The notes below the pieces were generated by a model. It was not told the DNA's origin. It worked only from the letters and a program-made list of their open reading frames with translations, and ran no database searches. A stretch of DNA of 64,000 bases, taken from positions 1 through 64,000 of the forward strand of contig CAYOOD010000006.1 of NCBI GenBank assembly GCA_964405435.1, read 5' to 3'. This stretch comes from DVEG01 sp964405435. GTDB taxonomy: Bacteria > Cyanobacteriota > Cyanobacteriia > Cyanobacteriales > Oscillatoriaceae. Positions 51,419-61,389 of this stretch are shown piece by piece. The position numbers and the translations under genes were made by a program. Numbering within the stretch: the first letter of the stretch is position 1; each line of letters opens with the position of its first letter.

Positions 51419-54400
51419 ATGTCTAGCAGCGAACCACTTTCAGCAGAAGTCCAAACCTTGCCTGTAGAAGGAGCAGCTTCTTATCAAACTTATCCCCTAA
51501 CCTACAACCAGAAAGCTTTACTTGCCCTTGAAAAAGCGTTCCCAAAAATTGCAGCCCGCAACCTATTTATTGCAGTGCGGATTGGCGCGCAATTAGAGAA
51601 GATTGCTTTCCGCCGCGCGTGGCAAAAAATAGGCGATCGCCATCCGATTCTCCGAACCAATTATTCCAACTGTAGTGGAAAAATACTTCCAGAACTTCAC
51701 CCAACGCCGGAACTGAATATACAGCTTACAGATGCCTCCAGTTGGAGCGAAGATTCTTTAAAAGAGCAAATCCTTCTAGAAGCTAACCAACCTTTAAACT
51801 TAGAAAAAGAAGTTTTTCGCCTCCATCTGTTTGCGCGTTCAGCCAAAGAATCCATTCTCTTGCTAACACTGCACCAGATTGCTGGCGATTGGCGCTCTTT
51901 CGACCTGCTCCTCGATGATTTTCAAAAAATATATACTGCCGAAACCGCAAGAATCAGCGAACAGCCGCCAAATATTACCTATACAGAATTCGGGCGCTGG
52001 CAGTCAGAAATCCTCTCAAGTTCGCGGGGAGAGCAACTGCGGGAATACTGGCAAAAACAATTAGCTGGCGAGTTGCCCATCTTGAATCTGCCCGCAGATA
52101 AACCGCGTTCCTCCATACAGAGCGATCGCACAGAAACTCATCTGTTCAAATTAGATGAGAAATTAATTGCCAGACTCCAAGAGGTTGCTGCATCTTGGGG
52201 AGAAAGCCTAGATAATATTTTACTAGCAGCATTTCTCGCGCAACTTTACCGCTACACTCAGCAGGAAGATATCCTCGCGGGACTTCCAATGAATACTCGG
52301 ACGAGTCGAGATGAATTTAAAGAAATTGTAGGAAACTTTGTCAACCCCGTTGTTTTGCGGGCAACTCTGGCGGAAAACACGACGTTCAAAGACTTACTCG
52401 CGCAAGTCAGCGGGAAAGTCAAAAAAGTTCGTAAATTTCAGGATTATCCTTTTGCTTTATTAGTCGAACGGCTGCAAATTCAGCCAGATAAAAGTCGATC
52501 GCCTCTGTTCCAAGTTTCCTTTACCTGGCACGAGCAACATGGGCGCGATCGCGATAAAAATTCTTCGCAGATACAGGAAAAAAGGCTTCAGATAGAGCCA
52601 TACCTGCTCGGACATCAACCAGGGGCAGCCGTCGATCTGGATTTAACGGTTATAGAAGCATCGGAGAATCTCCAGTTTTTCTGGCACTACAACACCGATT
52701 TGTTTGAACCGGAAACCATCGCCCGAATGGCTCTTAATTTCCAAACCCTACTGGCGGGGATTGTGGCGAATCCAGAGCGGAAAATTAGAGAACTCCCTTT
52801 GCTGACGGCAGCCGAACGGCATCAACTTTTAGTGGAATGGAATAACACCCAGACAGACTATCCCCGCGACAAGTGCATCCATCAGTTATTTGAAGCGCAG
52901 GTTGAGCGGAGCCCCGACGCGATCGCAGTGATTTTTGAAGACAAACAGCTAACCTACAGGGAGTTGAATGCCAGAGCAAATCAACTCGCACATTACCTGA
53001 AGAATTTAGGAGTCAAACCCGAAATGCCGGTCGGCATTTATGTGGAACGCTCCCTAGAAATGGTTGTCGGATTGCTGGGCATCCTCAAAGCTGGGGGCGC
53101 TTATGTGCCACTCGATCCAATGTATCCCCGCGATCGCATTGCCTGTATTTTATCAGATTCTGGGGTAAAAATTCTCTTAACCGAGCAAAAAATGCTCGCT
53201 TTACTGCCAGAACAGAAAGCGCAATTAATAGATATAGATGCAGATTGGGGAAAAATTTCTCAACAGAGCCAGTCGAATCCCGACAGCAGCGCCAACTCCG
53301 ACAATTTAGCCTACATCATTTACACCTCCGGCTCTACAGGAAATCCCAAAGGCGTACAAATCTCGCACCAGTCTTTGGTCAACTTCTTAAATTCCATGCG
53401 CGAGGCTCCGGGATTAACAAAGTCGGACACTCTACTCGCAGTCACTACCATCTGTTTTGATATTGCCGCTCTAGAAATTTACCTGCCGTTGCTGGTAGGG
53501 GCAAAAATAGTATTGGCAAGTCGAGAAATTGCCGCGAATGGAGATTTATTACTCTCTAAATTGCTGAGCTGTGGCGCAACAGTTTTGCAAGCAACGCCTG
53601 CAACGTGGCGATTGCTGCTGGCGGCTGGCTGGGAAAGTAGCCCGCCATTAAAAATGCTCTGCGGCGGAGAAGCCTTGCCGCGAGAACTCGCAGATACGCT
53701 ATTAGAAAAAGGCGCTTCTCTGTGGAATATGTACGGGCCAACAGAAACGACTGTTTGGTCAACAATTTGCCGCGTTAATGCCTTGGATCTTGGGCGTCAA
53801 AAACATAGCGTTTCGGAGTCGATAGGGCGACCTATTGCGAATACTGAAATCTACATTTTAGATGGCAATCTCCAACCCGTTCCCGTCGGAATTGTTGGCG
53901 AACTGCACGTCGGCGGTGACGGATTGGCGAGAGGCTATCTGAATTGCCCGGAATTAAACGCCGAGAAATTTATTTCTCACCCATTCAGCGATCGCCCGGA
54001 GGCACGCCTGTACAAAACCGGCGATTTAGCCCGCTATTTGCCCGATGGAAATATCGAATATCTCGGTCGAATTGACAATCAGGTGAAAATCCGGGGCTTC
54101 CGCATCGAACTCGGAGAGATTGAAACCGCCTTAAATTCTCACCCGCAAGTGCGAGAATCTGTCGCGATCGCGCGAGAAGACATTCCGGGCGACAAGCGCT
54201 TAGTGGCTTACTTCGTACCTGAGTGTAGGGGCGAAGCATTTGCGCGTAAGATTCTGCCACAAACCGACAGTCTATCTGCGCAAATGCTTCGCCCCTACAA
54301 AAATGGAACGTTCTCAGCACCAACATCGAGCGAACTGCGCCGCTTCCTCAAAGAACGGCTGCCCGAATACATGGTGCCCTCTGCTTTCGTGACGCTGGAT

Positions 54401-54913
54401 GCCCTGCCGCAAACGCCGAACGGCAAAATAGACCGACGCGCTCTGCCAGCTCCCTCAGAAATGGCTGCTGAGTTGCAAAATAACTTTGTTGCGCCCCGAG
54501 ATATCTGGGAACTTCAACTCGCCCAAATCTGGGAAAAGGTTCTCAATCTTAATGCGGTGGGGGTGAAAGATAACTTTTTTGAAATCGGCGGACATTCGCT
54601 TTTGGTTGTGCGTCTCTTCGCTGAAATCGAAAAGCAATTCAGACAGAGTTTGCCGCTAACTGCGCTCTTTCAAGGAGAGACGGTCGAGGAACTGGCTGGC
54701 ATTCTGCGTCAGGGACAGAGCTTGAGAAGTTGGTCGCCTTTGGTAGAAATTCAGCCAAAAGGTTCTAAACGTCCTTTCTTCTGCGTGCATCCCGTGGGGG
54801 GGGAACGTTTTTTGCTACTACGAATTGGCGCGTTATATCGGGAGCGATCGCCCTTTCTACGGGCTGCAAGCCAGAGGACTGGACGGACAGCAGCAGCCGT
54901 TCGCAAAAATTGA
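51419..54913 (+). CDS. One-module NRPS (C-A-PCP-partial TE), glycine-type code
   Basis: 1164 residues from ATG 51419. Condensation domain about 20-450, with a degenerate active-site motif HQIAGDW (152-158): the catalytic second His is Gln and the Gly is Trp. Adenylation domain about 480-990 (IIYTSGSTGNPKG; FDIAALEIY; MYGPTETTVW; GFRIELGEIET); reading the pocket residues by eye gives DILQLGMVW plus K1003, close to known glycine-type codes. PCP Ser S1060 in GGHSLL. A palindromic repeat is inserted in frame at residues about 936-961. The thioesterase then starts but shifts frame near 54801, so the protein ends about 40 residues into it. MbtH follows. Confidence 0.88.
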   Translation: MSSSEPLSAEVQTLPVEGAASYQTYPLTYNQKALLALEKAFPKIAARNLFIAVRIGAQLEKIAFRRAWQKIGDRHPILRTNYSNCSGKILPELHPTPELNIQLTDASSWSEDSLKEQILLEANQPLNLEKEVFRLHLFARSAKESILLLTLHQIAGDWRSFDLLLDDFQKIYTAETARISEQPPNITYTEFGRWQSEILSSSRGEQLREYWQKQLAGELPILNLPADKPRSSIQSDRTETHLFKLDEKLIARLQEVAASWGESLDNILLAAFLAQLYRYTQQEDILAGLPMNTRTSRDEFKEIVGNFVNPVVLRATLAENTTFKDLLAQVSGKVKKVRKFQDYPFALLVERLQIQPDKSRSPLFQVSFTWHEQHGRDRDKNSSQIQEKRLQIEPYLLGHQPGAAVDLDLTVIEASENLQFFWHYNTDLFEPETIARMALNFQTLLAGIVANPERKIRELPLLTAAERHQLLVEWNNTQTDYPRDKCIHQLFEAQVERSPDAIAVIFEDKQLTYRELNARANQLAHYLKNLGVKPEMPVGIYVERSLEMVVGLLGILKAGGAYVPLDPMYPRDRIACILSDSGVKILLTEQKMLALLPEQKAQLIDIDADWGKISQQSQSNPDSSANSDNLAYIIYTSGSTGNPKGVQISHQSLVNFLNSMREAPGLTKSDTLLAVTTICFDIAALEIYLPLLVGAKIVLASREIAANGDLLLSKLLSCGATVLQATPATWRLLLAAGWESSPPLKMLCGGEALPRELADTLLEKGASLWNMYGPTETTVWSTICRVNALDLGRQKHSVSESIGRPIANTEIYILDGNLQPVPVGIVGELHVGGDGLARGYLNCPELNAEKFISHPFSDRPEARLYKTGDLARYLPDGNIEYLGRIDNQVKIRGFRIELGEIETALNSHPQVRESVAIAREDIPGDKRLVAYFVPECRGEAFARKILPQTDSLSAQMLRPYKNGTFSAPTSSELRRFLKERLPEYMVPSAFVTLDALPQTPNGKIDRRALPAPSEMAAELQNNFVAPRDIWELQLAQIWEKVLNLNAVGVKDNFFEIGGHSLLVVRLFAEIEKQFRQSLPLTALFQGETVEELAGILRQGQSLRSWSPLVEIQPKGSKRPFFCVHPVGGERFLLLRIGALYRERSPFLRAASQRTGRTAAAVRKN
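54224..54299. repeat. 76-bp palindromic element inside the NRPS A domain
   Basis: Perfect 22-bp arms (TGTAGGGGCGAAGC... at 54224-54245 and its complement at 54278-54299) with a 32-bp spacer. It encodes about 25 extra residues, in frame and without a stop codon, in the hinge between the main and C-terminal A subdomains. This GTAGGGGCGAAGC palindrome is of a kind common between genes in filamentous cyanobacteria. Confidence 0.85.
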
Positions 54914-55574
54914 AGATATGGCGGCTTGTTATATCGAAGCCGTGCGTGCCGTTCAGCCAGATGGCCCTTATTTATTAGGCGGCTAGTCGATGGGAGGAGT
55001 TGTCGCTTTTGAAATGGCTGTGCAGTTACAAAAACAGGGGCATGAGATCGGGCTGCTGGCTTTACTGGATAGTTGGGCACCTGAACCGATGCCTGACAAG
55101 TTTGATCAGGCAGCCTTGTTGAACCAATTTTGTAAGGATTTAGGGGGTACTTTTGGAAAAGATTTTCCTGTTTTGGACGACACAACGGGCGCGATCGCCC
55201 GCGACGAGCAACTGAATTCCCTCTTGGAGCGAGCAAAAATGGCTGGGCTTTTCCCTGCGGATATTGGGCTGACGCAGTTTCGCCCTCTGCTAGAAGTTTT
55301 TCAAGCAAACTATCAGGCATTAGCTCGCTATATTCCGCCGGTTTACCCGCACCGAATGGCGCTTTTACAAGCCAACGAATTGCTAGCAGAGCATTCGCCC
55401 GCTCCGGCGCGGCTGGGTTGGGACAAATTCACGAGCGAACCGATAGAACATTGCACGGTATCGGGCAATCACTACACGATCCTGACGAAACCCGGCGTTG
55501 AATCTCTGGCAGAACAATTAAGGCGCTGCCTCGATAATGCGCCAGACACATCTGGCATCAGGCGTGAAGCGTAA
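54770..55574 (+). pseudogene. Thioesterase domain of the NRPS, broken by frameshift and stop
   Basis: After FFCVHPVGG (54772-54800) an 8-G run shifts the frame. If one G is dropped, the thioesterase reading continues as NVFCYYELARYIGSDRPFYG to YLLGG, then meets a TAG at 54986-54988 directly before SMGGVV. The TAG takes the place of the usual aromatic or hydrophobic residue of GxSMGG, so the catalytic Ser is just behind it. From 54990 a fresh open frame of 194 codons (MGGVVAFEMAVQLQKQG) holds the rest of the alpha/beta-hydrolase, including QANYQALARYIPPVY and the catalytic-His region HCTVSGNHYTILTKPG. Two independent lesions argue against active thioesterase unless one is a sequencing error. 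Confidence 0.75.
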
Positions 55575-55760
55575 GCGTGAAGCGTTAGTGTAGCCATGCC
55601 CGAAGGGCTATAGCTATCGCGACAGCGAATCGCCGCAAGGCGAATCGCCCTGAAATTGATTTTACAACCAAGGGCATTTTTCTGCCCAATCAAAAAAACT
55701 GTCTCTGGTTCGTACAATTCCTTGAGAGAAAACCTTTTAGAGCGGTAAGAGACTGGCAAT

Positions 55761-55967
<207 letters not shown>

Positions 55968-56063
55968 TCGAGGTTAAGCAGGAGGCACTGCTGAGACAAA
56001 TCTAGAAGGGAATCTGCTGTAGCTAAGGTTGCATTGATTTGCGGAAACCAAGGAGATAAATTT

Positions 56064-56936
56064 ATGAATTTGACGCAAGAACAGATAGCCCAGTACAAAG
56101 ATCAGGGAGTGCTGTTAATTCCCGAATGCTTCTCCCAAAAAGAAATCTTGCTGATGCACGAACAGATAAACTTGTTGATGGCGGAAGATTCCCCAGGACG
56201 AGTTCTGGAAAAGGACAAAAAAACGGTACGCGCGCTCCACGGATGCCATTCTAATAACAAATTTTTCTCCGATTTGACCCGGAACCCGCGACTGCTTAAC
56301 CCGATTTCTCAGCTTCTCGACAGCCCGGTCTATGTCTATCAGTTTAAAATGAATTTAAAAGCCGCCTTTCACGGAGATGTCTGGCCGTGGCACCAGGATT
56401 TCATCTACTGGCACGAAGAAGACGGCCTGCCCTCACCCAATATAATCAATGTAGTGATTTTTATCGATGAAGTGAACGAATTTAATGGCCCCATTTATTT
56501 TATTCCCGGTTCGCAGAAACAGGGGATGATGGATGTCGAAGCGCCTGCTGGGGCAACATCCGAATCGAATAATACAGGAAAAAATCAATGGTCGGTGAAT
56601 TTCAGTTCCGATCTCAAGTATTGCCCCCCTCTCGCAGCGATCGCGCAATTAGCCGAGAAGGAAGGCATTATAGCGCCAAAAGGGCCGGCTGGCTCCGTGC
56701 TGTTGTTTGACAGCAATGTAGTACACAGCTCTGCTCCTAATATTTCTCCATTCCCGCGCCGCCTAATGATTATTACCTACAACAGCGTTGAGAATATCCC
56801 CATCCCTCCCGGTGAACCAAGACCGGAATTTTTGGTGAGCCGCGATTATACGCCGCTCCTCCCTTTATCCGACAGTGAAAGTCTCTTGTTTTCTACCGCA
56901 GACAGCGGGCGAGCTTTTGCAGAAAGCTACCAATAG
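56064..56936 (+). CDS. Phytanoyl-CoA dioxygenase (PhyH) family protein
   Basis: 290 residues from ATG 56064 (GGAG just upstream). It is an Fe(II)/2-oxoglutarate oxygenase. The iron-binding motif is HQD (WPWHQDFIYWHEEDGL) with a distal His in VVHSSAPN, and the 2-oxoglutarate Arg in FPRRLMIITYN. The N-terminal helix EQIAQYKDQGVLLIPECF is typical of PhyH and ectoine-hydroxylase-like enzymes. In NRPS clusters such enzymes hydroxylate or otherwise oxidise free or bound amino acids. The position between MbtH and an exporter supports a tailoring role. Confidence 0.93.
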   Translation: MNLTQEQIAQYKDQGVLLIPECFSQKEILLMHEQINLLMAEDSPGRVLEKDKKTVRALHGCHSNNKFFSDLTRNPRLLNPISQLLDSPVYVYQFKMNLKAAFHGDVWPWHQDFIYWHEEDGLPSPNIINVVIFIDEVNEFNGPIYFIPGSQKQGMMDVEAPAGATSESNNTGKNQWSVNFSSDLKYCPPLAAIAQLAEKEGIIAPKGPAGSVLLFDSNVVHSSAPNISPFPRRLMIITYNSVENIPIPPGEPRPEFLVSRDYTPLLPLSDSESLLFSTADSGRAFAESYQ

Positions 56937-57171
56937 GAAGGTTATCTCAAGAATAATCCGAAAGATTTGAATCTGCCGTTTCACCCCTCATATAGGCTTC
57001 TCAAATAAACGGGGTTTCAGGCAGGCAAATTTTGCCTAAAATGACGCTAAAGCTTAGTAAAATAAGTTTTAGCGTTACTATATTTTTGGAGGCTTAGTCA
57101 GCTAAAATAAGCCCAAATAAAATAATAAATCTGAGAGAATTGGAGGGTGAGCGGAATCTATTTTCCTGTGG

Positions 57172-58092
57172 GTGAATAATTTTCGCGGAGAAATAGCCGC
57201 ACTTAGCGCCGCGTGTCTCTGGGCGATCGCCACCGCTATTATCGGTCAAGTCGTCCAAAAAATAACGCCTTTTCAAGTGGGCTTGTTGAAAGGAGCGATC
57301 GCGATCGCTCTTATTTTCACAACCTTGCTGGTGAGAGGAGAGCCTCTCAGAGAAGGAAATTTATTTCAGATAGGGCTTTTGATTTTGAGCGGGGCTATTT
57401 CTCTAGGTTTGGGAGATTTAGCCGATCTCTACGCTCTCAACAAGTTGGGGGCTAGATTGACCCTTCTAATGGAAACCTTAGTCCCGCCTTTAGTCGCTAT
57501 TCTCGCTTTAGTGTTCTTAGAAGAAAGACTGTCGGCAACGAAATGGTGCGGGATTTTATTAACGATTTTAGGCGTAGCGTGGGTGATGAGCGAACGAACG
57601 AGCGCGAAGGTAATTGAGGTCAAAAACTGGCAAGTGGGGTTCGCGTGGTGTTTAGTCGCTGAATTCGCGAAAGCCAGCAGTGCTGTTCTTTCGCGTGCTG
57701 CCTTGGCAGAATCGACCATAACTCCTTTATGGAGCAGTTTCTTCAGGCTGAGTGCGGGAACGGTGACGGTTTTCGTCTTGTTCTTGTTTCGTTCTGCACG
57801 CAAGCGCCCTTCAGAATCCTCGGATATCCCCAAGGAAACCGTGAAATTTTCTTTACCGCTTAAAGCAATTGCTTCAATTTTCTTGGCAGCTTTTATAGGA
57901 AATTATCTGGGGATTTGGCTGCAGCAGACCTCTTTCAAATTTGCCCAGGCAGGAATCGTTCAAACCTTGCTCTCGACCAGTCCACTTTTTGTCCTTCCGA
58001 TCGCAGCGGCAATGGGCGATCGCGTGAGTTTTAGAACGGTTTTAGGAGCCTGCCTTGCTGTAATCGGCATTAGCTTGCAATTTTCGCTGTGA
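57172..58092 (+). CDS. EamA/DMT family transporter
   Basis: 306 residues from a GTG start. About ten hydrophobic helices arranged as two EamA repeats: the first from RGEIAALSAACLWAIATAII, the second from the segment FAWCLVAEFAKASSAVLSRAAL. Typical DMT motif LGLGDLADLYALNKLGARLTLLMETLVPP, then ILLTILGVAWVMSER, and the end GACLAVIGISLQF. It probably exports a small metabolite, and its place after the NRPS, MbtH and PhyH genes suggests the product of that locus. The intergenic distance (235 bases) allows its own promoter. Confidence 0.88.
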   Translation: MNNFRGEIAALSAACLWAIATAIIGQVVQKITPFQVGLLKGAIAIALIFTTLLVRGEPLREGNLFQIGLLILSGAISLGLGDLADLYALNKLGARLTLLMETLVPPLVAILALVFLEERLSATKWCGILLTILGVAWVMSERTSAKVIEVKNWQVGFAWCLVAEFAKASSAVLSRAALAESTITPLWSSFFRLSAGTVTVFVLFLFRSARKRPSESSDIPKETVKFSLPLKAIASIFLAAFIGNYLGIWLQQTSFKFAQAGIVQTLLSTSPLFVLPIAAAMGDRVSFRTVLGACLAVIGISLQFSL

Positions 58093-58217
58093 AAAATTCA
58101 GACGAGCGATCGCAAGAGGGCACTTGCCGCTGAGCGCCCCTACAACCCCTCTGTCATTCTCGCACCCTCCGACTCTCCTGTTAGCCCACACGCCACACGC
58201 CAGACTCTTCCTCGCCG

Positions 58218-58820
58218 TCACAAGCTGGGCAGCAGGCTAGAACCCCCTTGCCAAAGGGTATAAAATATAAAAGCAAAAATTAGGGTAATCAAAACTGTCA
58301 GAACGTAGCTGACGCACAGGAGCAAGCCGTCGCTTTCCAGAGTCGCCACGACGAAGAGCAAAATCCCAAATGTGGGGATAGGATTAGTGAGGGGAAGCGG
58401 CAGCAAAAGCAAGACCGTCAGCCACGTCAGGCAGATGCCATTGATTTGCCAAACGCGCGGGCTGTTGGCGATTCGCTGCCAGCGGGGTTTGGCGAGTTTA
58501 TCGAGGACGCGGGTGAAGCGTTTGAGGTTGTTGAGCAGCACCAGGATAAATTTCCGGGGAAATTGAAACTGAGCCACCTTGCGGGGCAGCCAGGGCGATC
58601 GCCGTCCCAGGGCCATTTGCGCGCACAGGACCAAGCAGCCCGAACCGAACACGCCCGTCAGCCCGGGCGGCACGGGCACTAAAAAGGGCAAAACGAGCAA
58701 TCCGATGACCAGAATAAAACCCCGTTCCGAAGTTTCTGCGAGAATATCTGCTAGGGTCAAGGGCTGGCTGGCTAACCGTTTCAGTAGCAATTCAATGTCT
58801 CGAGAAAATCTCAGGTGCAT
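58218..58820 (-). CDS. ExoD family exopolysaccharide synthesis protein
   Basis: 200 residues with about four to five hydrophobic segments. The ExoD motifs TLADILAETSERGFILVIGLLVLPFLVPVPPG, then CAQMALGRRSPWLPRKVAQ and the final part PTFGILLFVVATLESDGLLL are present. It is a membrane protein linked with exopolysaccharide production. Normal length. Not in an operon. Confidence 0.93.
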   Translation of the reverse strand: MHLRFSRDIELLLKRLASQPLTLADILAETSERGFILVIGLLVLPFLVPVPPGLTGVFGSGCLVLCAQMALGRRSPWLPRKVAQFQFPRKFILVLLNNLKRFTRVLDKLAKPRWQRIANSPRVWQINGICLTWLTVLLLLPLPLTNPIPTFGILLFVVATLESDGLLLCVSYVLTVLITLIFAFIFYTLWQGGSSLLPSL

Positions 58821-59369
58821 AAAAAAAACCCAGCAGAATTTAGTCTGTGATTGGTTGTGAGGGCTGAACTAAGGAGGCGTGGAAAAATAAGTTGGCTTTT
58901 TTTGCCGTCCACTCTTGTCCGAACGCTTTCTCGCCAGAACGCACCCACTCAGTCGTTTTTACACAGCTCCTAAGAAGTTTAGCAACGAACTTAAGCTCGT
59001 CGCATTACTGTTGAGTTCGTAGCGGCTAGAGTTCGGGGTCGAGCAATATCAGAAGCGGAGTTTCTTTGTACTCAGAAACCCGGTTTCTGAGCGATTGATT
59101 TCGGCACGGAGCGCGCCGCGCCCGCAAAAAAGTCCAAAATCGGTGAGATTTTGGACTCGCACGGGCAAATATTTGGGATTTCCTATGTTGTTGAAGGAGG
59201 TGGTTGCTTTGGCTTTTCGCTCGCGCCAGTGACGAGCCGGCGATCGCCTCTCACCAAGCTGCTTTTTCCCAGAATAAAACCCTCCCGTTATTTCAACAAC
59301 CCCGATTTTCCGCTTTTTGGGAAGGTTTCAGTTTGCCTGCGAGATGGAGATGCGCCCTTTACTCAGCTT
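58821..59369. other. Gene-free stretch with palindromes
   Basis: 550 bases without a convincing gene. It holds an inverted repeat AGTCCAAAATC...GATTTTGGACT (59132-59158), a short GAAACCCGGTTTC palindrome near 59080-59092 and a GAGCGCGCCGCGC-like run at 59108. No promoter is assigned. Confidence 0.5.
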
Positions 59370-60086
59370 TTAAATGGACAGACAATCTGAGGAAGAATCA
59401 AACCTTTCTGCCGACATCAGCGTCGCGGGAATTCCCAGTACCGCACAGGGGAAGTCCTCGCCGAGTTGGCGGATAATTGAATGGTTGACGGATTTGCAGC
59501 CCAAAAATAGCACGGTCGCGGCTTCTTCTTCTACAACTTTTCTCAGTTCTGCGGCGACGCTGCCAAACCGCAGGTGAGCGGTGAAAGAGCCCCGCCATTC
59601 TTCAGCCAGACAGCGAGCTTGCCACAAGATGCGATCGGCTCGATCGAGCGCTGTTGCTGGCGATGAATTGGTTTTGAAGCACTGTAGGTCGGAGGATGTC
59701 AGGCGCGGGCTAGCTGCCAGCCACTTCGGTAGGGGTCGATCGCTCCCGGCGATCGCGGATCTTGCCAACGGGCTTTCTGTCAAGTTGAATAAATCCGAAT
59801 ACTGGCTGATTTGGCTGTCATCTAAGACGTAGACAACTTGAACGGTGACTTGCGTGCTCGTGGCGATGCGCGTTTGATGGGCCATCCAAAGGGCAAGATC
59901 GAGAGCCGTTTGACTCCTGGGAGAGCTGCTGTAGCCAACCACTAAATTTACCGATTGTTTAGAAGCCGAATCAGAAGCCGAATCAGAAGGAGATGCCGCT
60001 GGTTCTGGCTGCAACACCATTTGTTCGATTAAGTCATTGCGGCCAAGTGCGCTTTCCAGGCGGGCTAACATTGACTTGACATTCAC
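59370..60086 (-). CDS. Universal stress protein family protein
   Basis: About 238 residues from a GTG at 60086 (AGAGG 8 bases upstream); the Met at 60071 is an alternative. The core is a UspA-type alpha/beta fold: VNLVVGYSSSPRSQTALDLALWMA, VTVQVVYVLDDSQ, LRFGSVAAELRKVVEEEAATVLFLGCKSVNHS and the ATP-binding-like tail VLGIPATLMSA. The first 40 residues (MLARLESALGRNDLIEQMVLQ) are an added helix common to cyanobacterial forms. It probably acts as a stress-linked nucleotide-binding protein. Confidence 0.85.
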   Translation of the reverse strand: MNVKSMLARLESALGRNDLIEQMVLQPEPAASPSDSASDSASKQSVNLVVGYSSSPRSQTALDLALWMAHQTRIATSTQVTVQVVYVLDDSQISQYSDLFNLTESPLARSAIAGSDRPLPKWLAASPRLTSSDLQCFKTNSSPATALDRADRILWQARCLAEEWRGSFTAHLRFGSVAAELRKVVEEEAATVLFLGCKSVNHSIIRQLGEDFPCAVLGIPATLMSAERFDSSSDCLSI

Positions 60087-60139
60087 AGCTTTAACCTCTC
60101 TCAATTGAAATAAATCGCGAGACTAGGTAGGCCACCTGC

Positions 60140-60590
60140 TCAACTACTCGAGCTATTCCTAGTGTAATTTACTCCTGTGGGATTCAGTAGCGATCGAGAC
60201 AACTTATGGCGCAGTTGCGGAGTTGACAATACTTCCGGGATTCCCGCCATTTCTGGCGAAACGCGCCGATGCAAGAAAGGCACCTTGAAAATCTCTCCTA
60301 TTGTAGCAGCCGCTCCGTTCGCCATCAGGACGAGCCGGTCGGATCTGTAGGTCGGATCTGTAGGTCGCTTCATCTCCGTCGCGGGCAATCATCATCACTG
60401 CTTGTCGGTGCTTTTTTCAAATTTCCTGTATCTGCTGCTGCTATTTGCCGCGCGTCAGTGCCTCCACTGCGCCCGATGGTTCATCTATCAGCAAAAATTG
60501 GCAGGGAATTGCCAAGGTGCGGGCATTCTCTCCCGCTGTTTCATCCCCAGGACATTTCATGCAGATATTTTTCTGCGCTTCCCCTCCAGT
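60140..60590 (-). pseudogene. Decayed nitrate-type (NrtC/D) ABC ATPase
   Basis: Broken frames on the minus strand resemble the ATPases of nitrate/sulfonate transport: ALAIPCQFLLIDEPSGAVEALTRG (ends at a TAG complement at 60441-60443), then QQQIQEI, a break, VMMIARDGDEATYRSD and SDRLVLMANGAAATIGEIFKVPF (60140-60388). The Walker B (LLIDEP) and D-loop-like LTRG parts are recognisable, while the Walker A is not seen and stop codons interrupt the reading. It lies between a riboswitch and the Usp gene. Confidence 0.6.
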
Positions 60591-60814
60591 TTACCCTTGT
60601 CCGGGGTTTTCTGACCGGGCTAATTTTTTTGGCTGGGAAGTCTGGCTAGCGGGGTTTCATTTACCGGAATTTCCATATCAAACTCCTCAGAGTCAAGAAC
60701 CTACAACAAGAGCGATCGTTACCAACCGGAGACTCTTCGGAACTGTGAAGCGTGAAGTATGAATGATGAATCCGGGGGATTCACCTTTCATCATTCATCG
60801 TTCGTGATTTTCCT

Positions 60815-61043
60815 AAGTCTCCTCTCAATGCCTGCGGAGTTAGCTGACGGGCTAGGGCTGAGAGATGCCCTTCTCCAGAAGGAGGAAGAATAAAAGGTGA
60901 AGATTCGGGATGAATAAATCGGTTGAAACTTAGCCTTCCGCCTTTTTCTGTCTTCCGCCTTTCAGAGATGCGCCCCAAAAAATTTAGGTGGTTCCTCCGC
61001 TCCAGTTTTTCTTGGCAGTAGAAAAACTGGATTAGGCTGACTT
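60815..61043 (-). ncRNA. c-di-AMP (ydaO-type) riboswitch, copy 1
   Basis: On the minus strand: AGTCAGCCTAATCC, a hairpin, GGAGCGGAGGAACCACC, GGGGCGCATCTCTGA, a variable hairpin region, AAGGGCATCTCTCAGCCC, CTAGCCCGTCAGCTAAC and CCGCAGGCATTGAGAGGAGA. These are the conserved blocks of ydaO/yuaA riboswitches. They sense cyclic di-AMP and usually control osmotic, potassium or wall genes in cyanobacteria. The downstream sequence on this strand is the decayed ABC ATPase (60140-60590) and then the Usp gene, so its target is unclear. Confidence 0.85.
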
Positions 61044-61389
61044 GTTTATTTTTCTTTAATCATATTAGCACTCCGCGCTTGCAGCGTCAATCTCTCTCAA
61101 GAGGTAAAGTTTTGTTACCTGGAAAACAGTAAAATTATCCTCTATTTGCTAATCAACAGCCATTGCTCCCGTCGATGTCCTGTAATTGTACGCATTTCCT
61201 GCGGGGGCGAGCGTTCTGCCCCTGCGGCGTCTGAAGCCTTAGCGAAAAGGATAGCGAATTGCCCGTCAGGGGATCGGGAAATACAGTCTTGACCTGAGAG
61301 GCAAGCTGGAACCCAAAAAATACCTAACAGCGAGGTTTCTAAAAAACGGTTCAACTTCGCTTTTAACGCCAACTTGCGAGACTGCACGA

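Noticed and set aside
61142..61387. 81-codon minus-strand frame after the ion transporter
   Set aside because: No coding signal; lies in the space between the transporter stop and the riboswitch.
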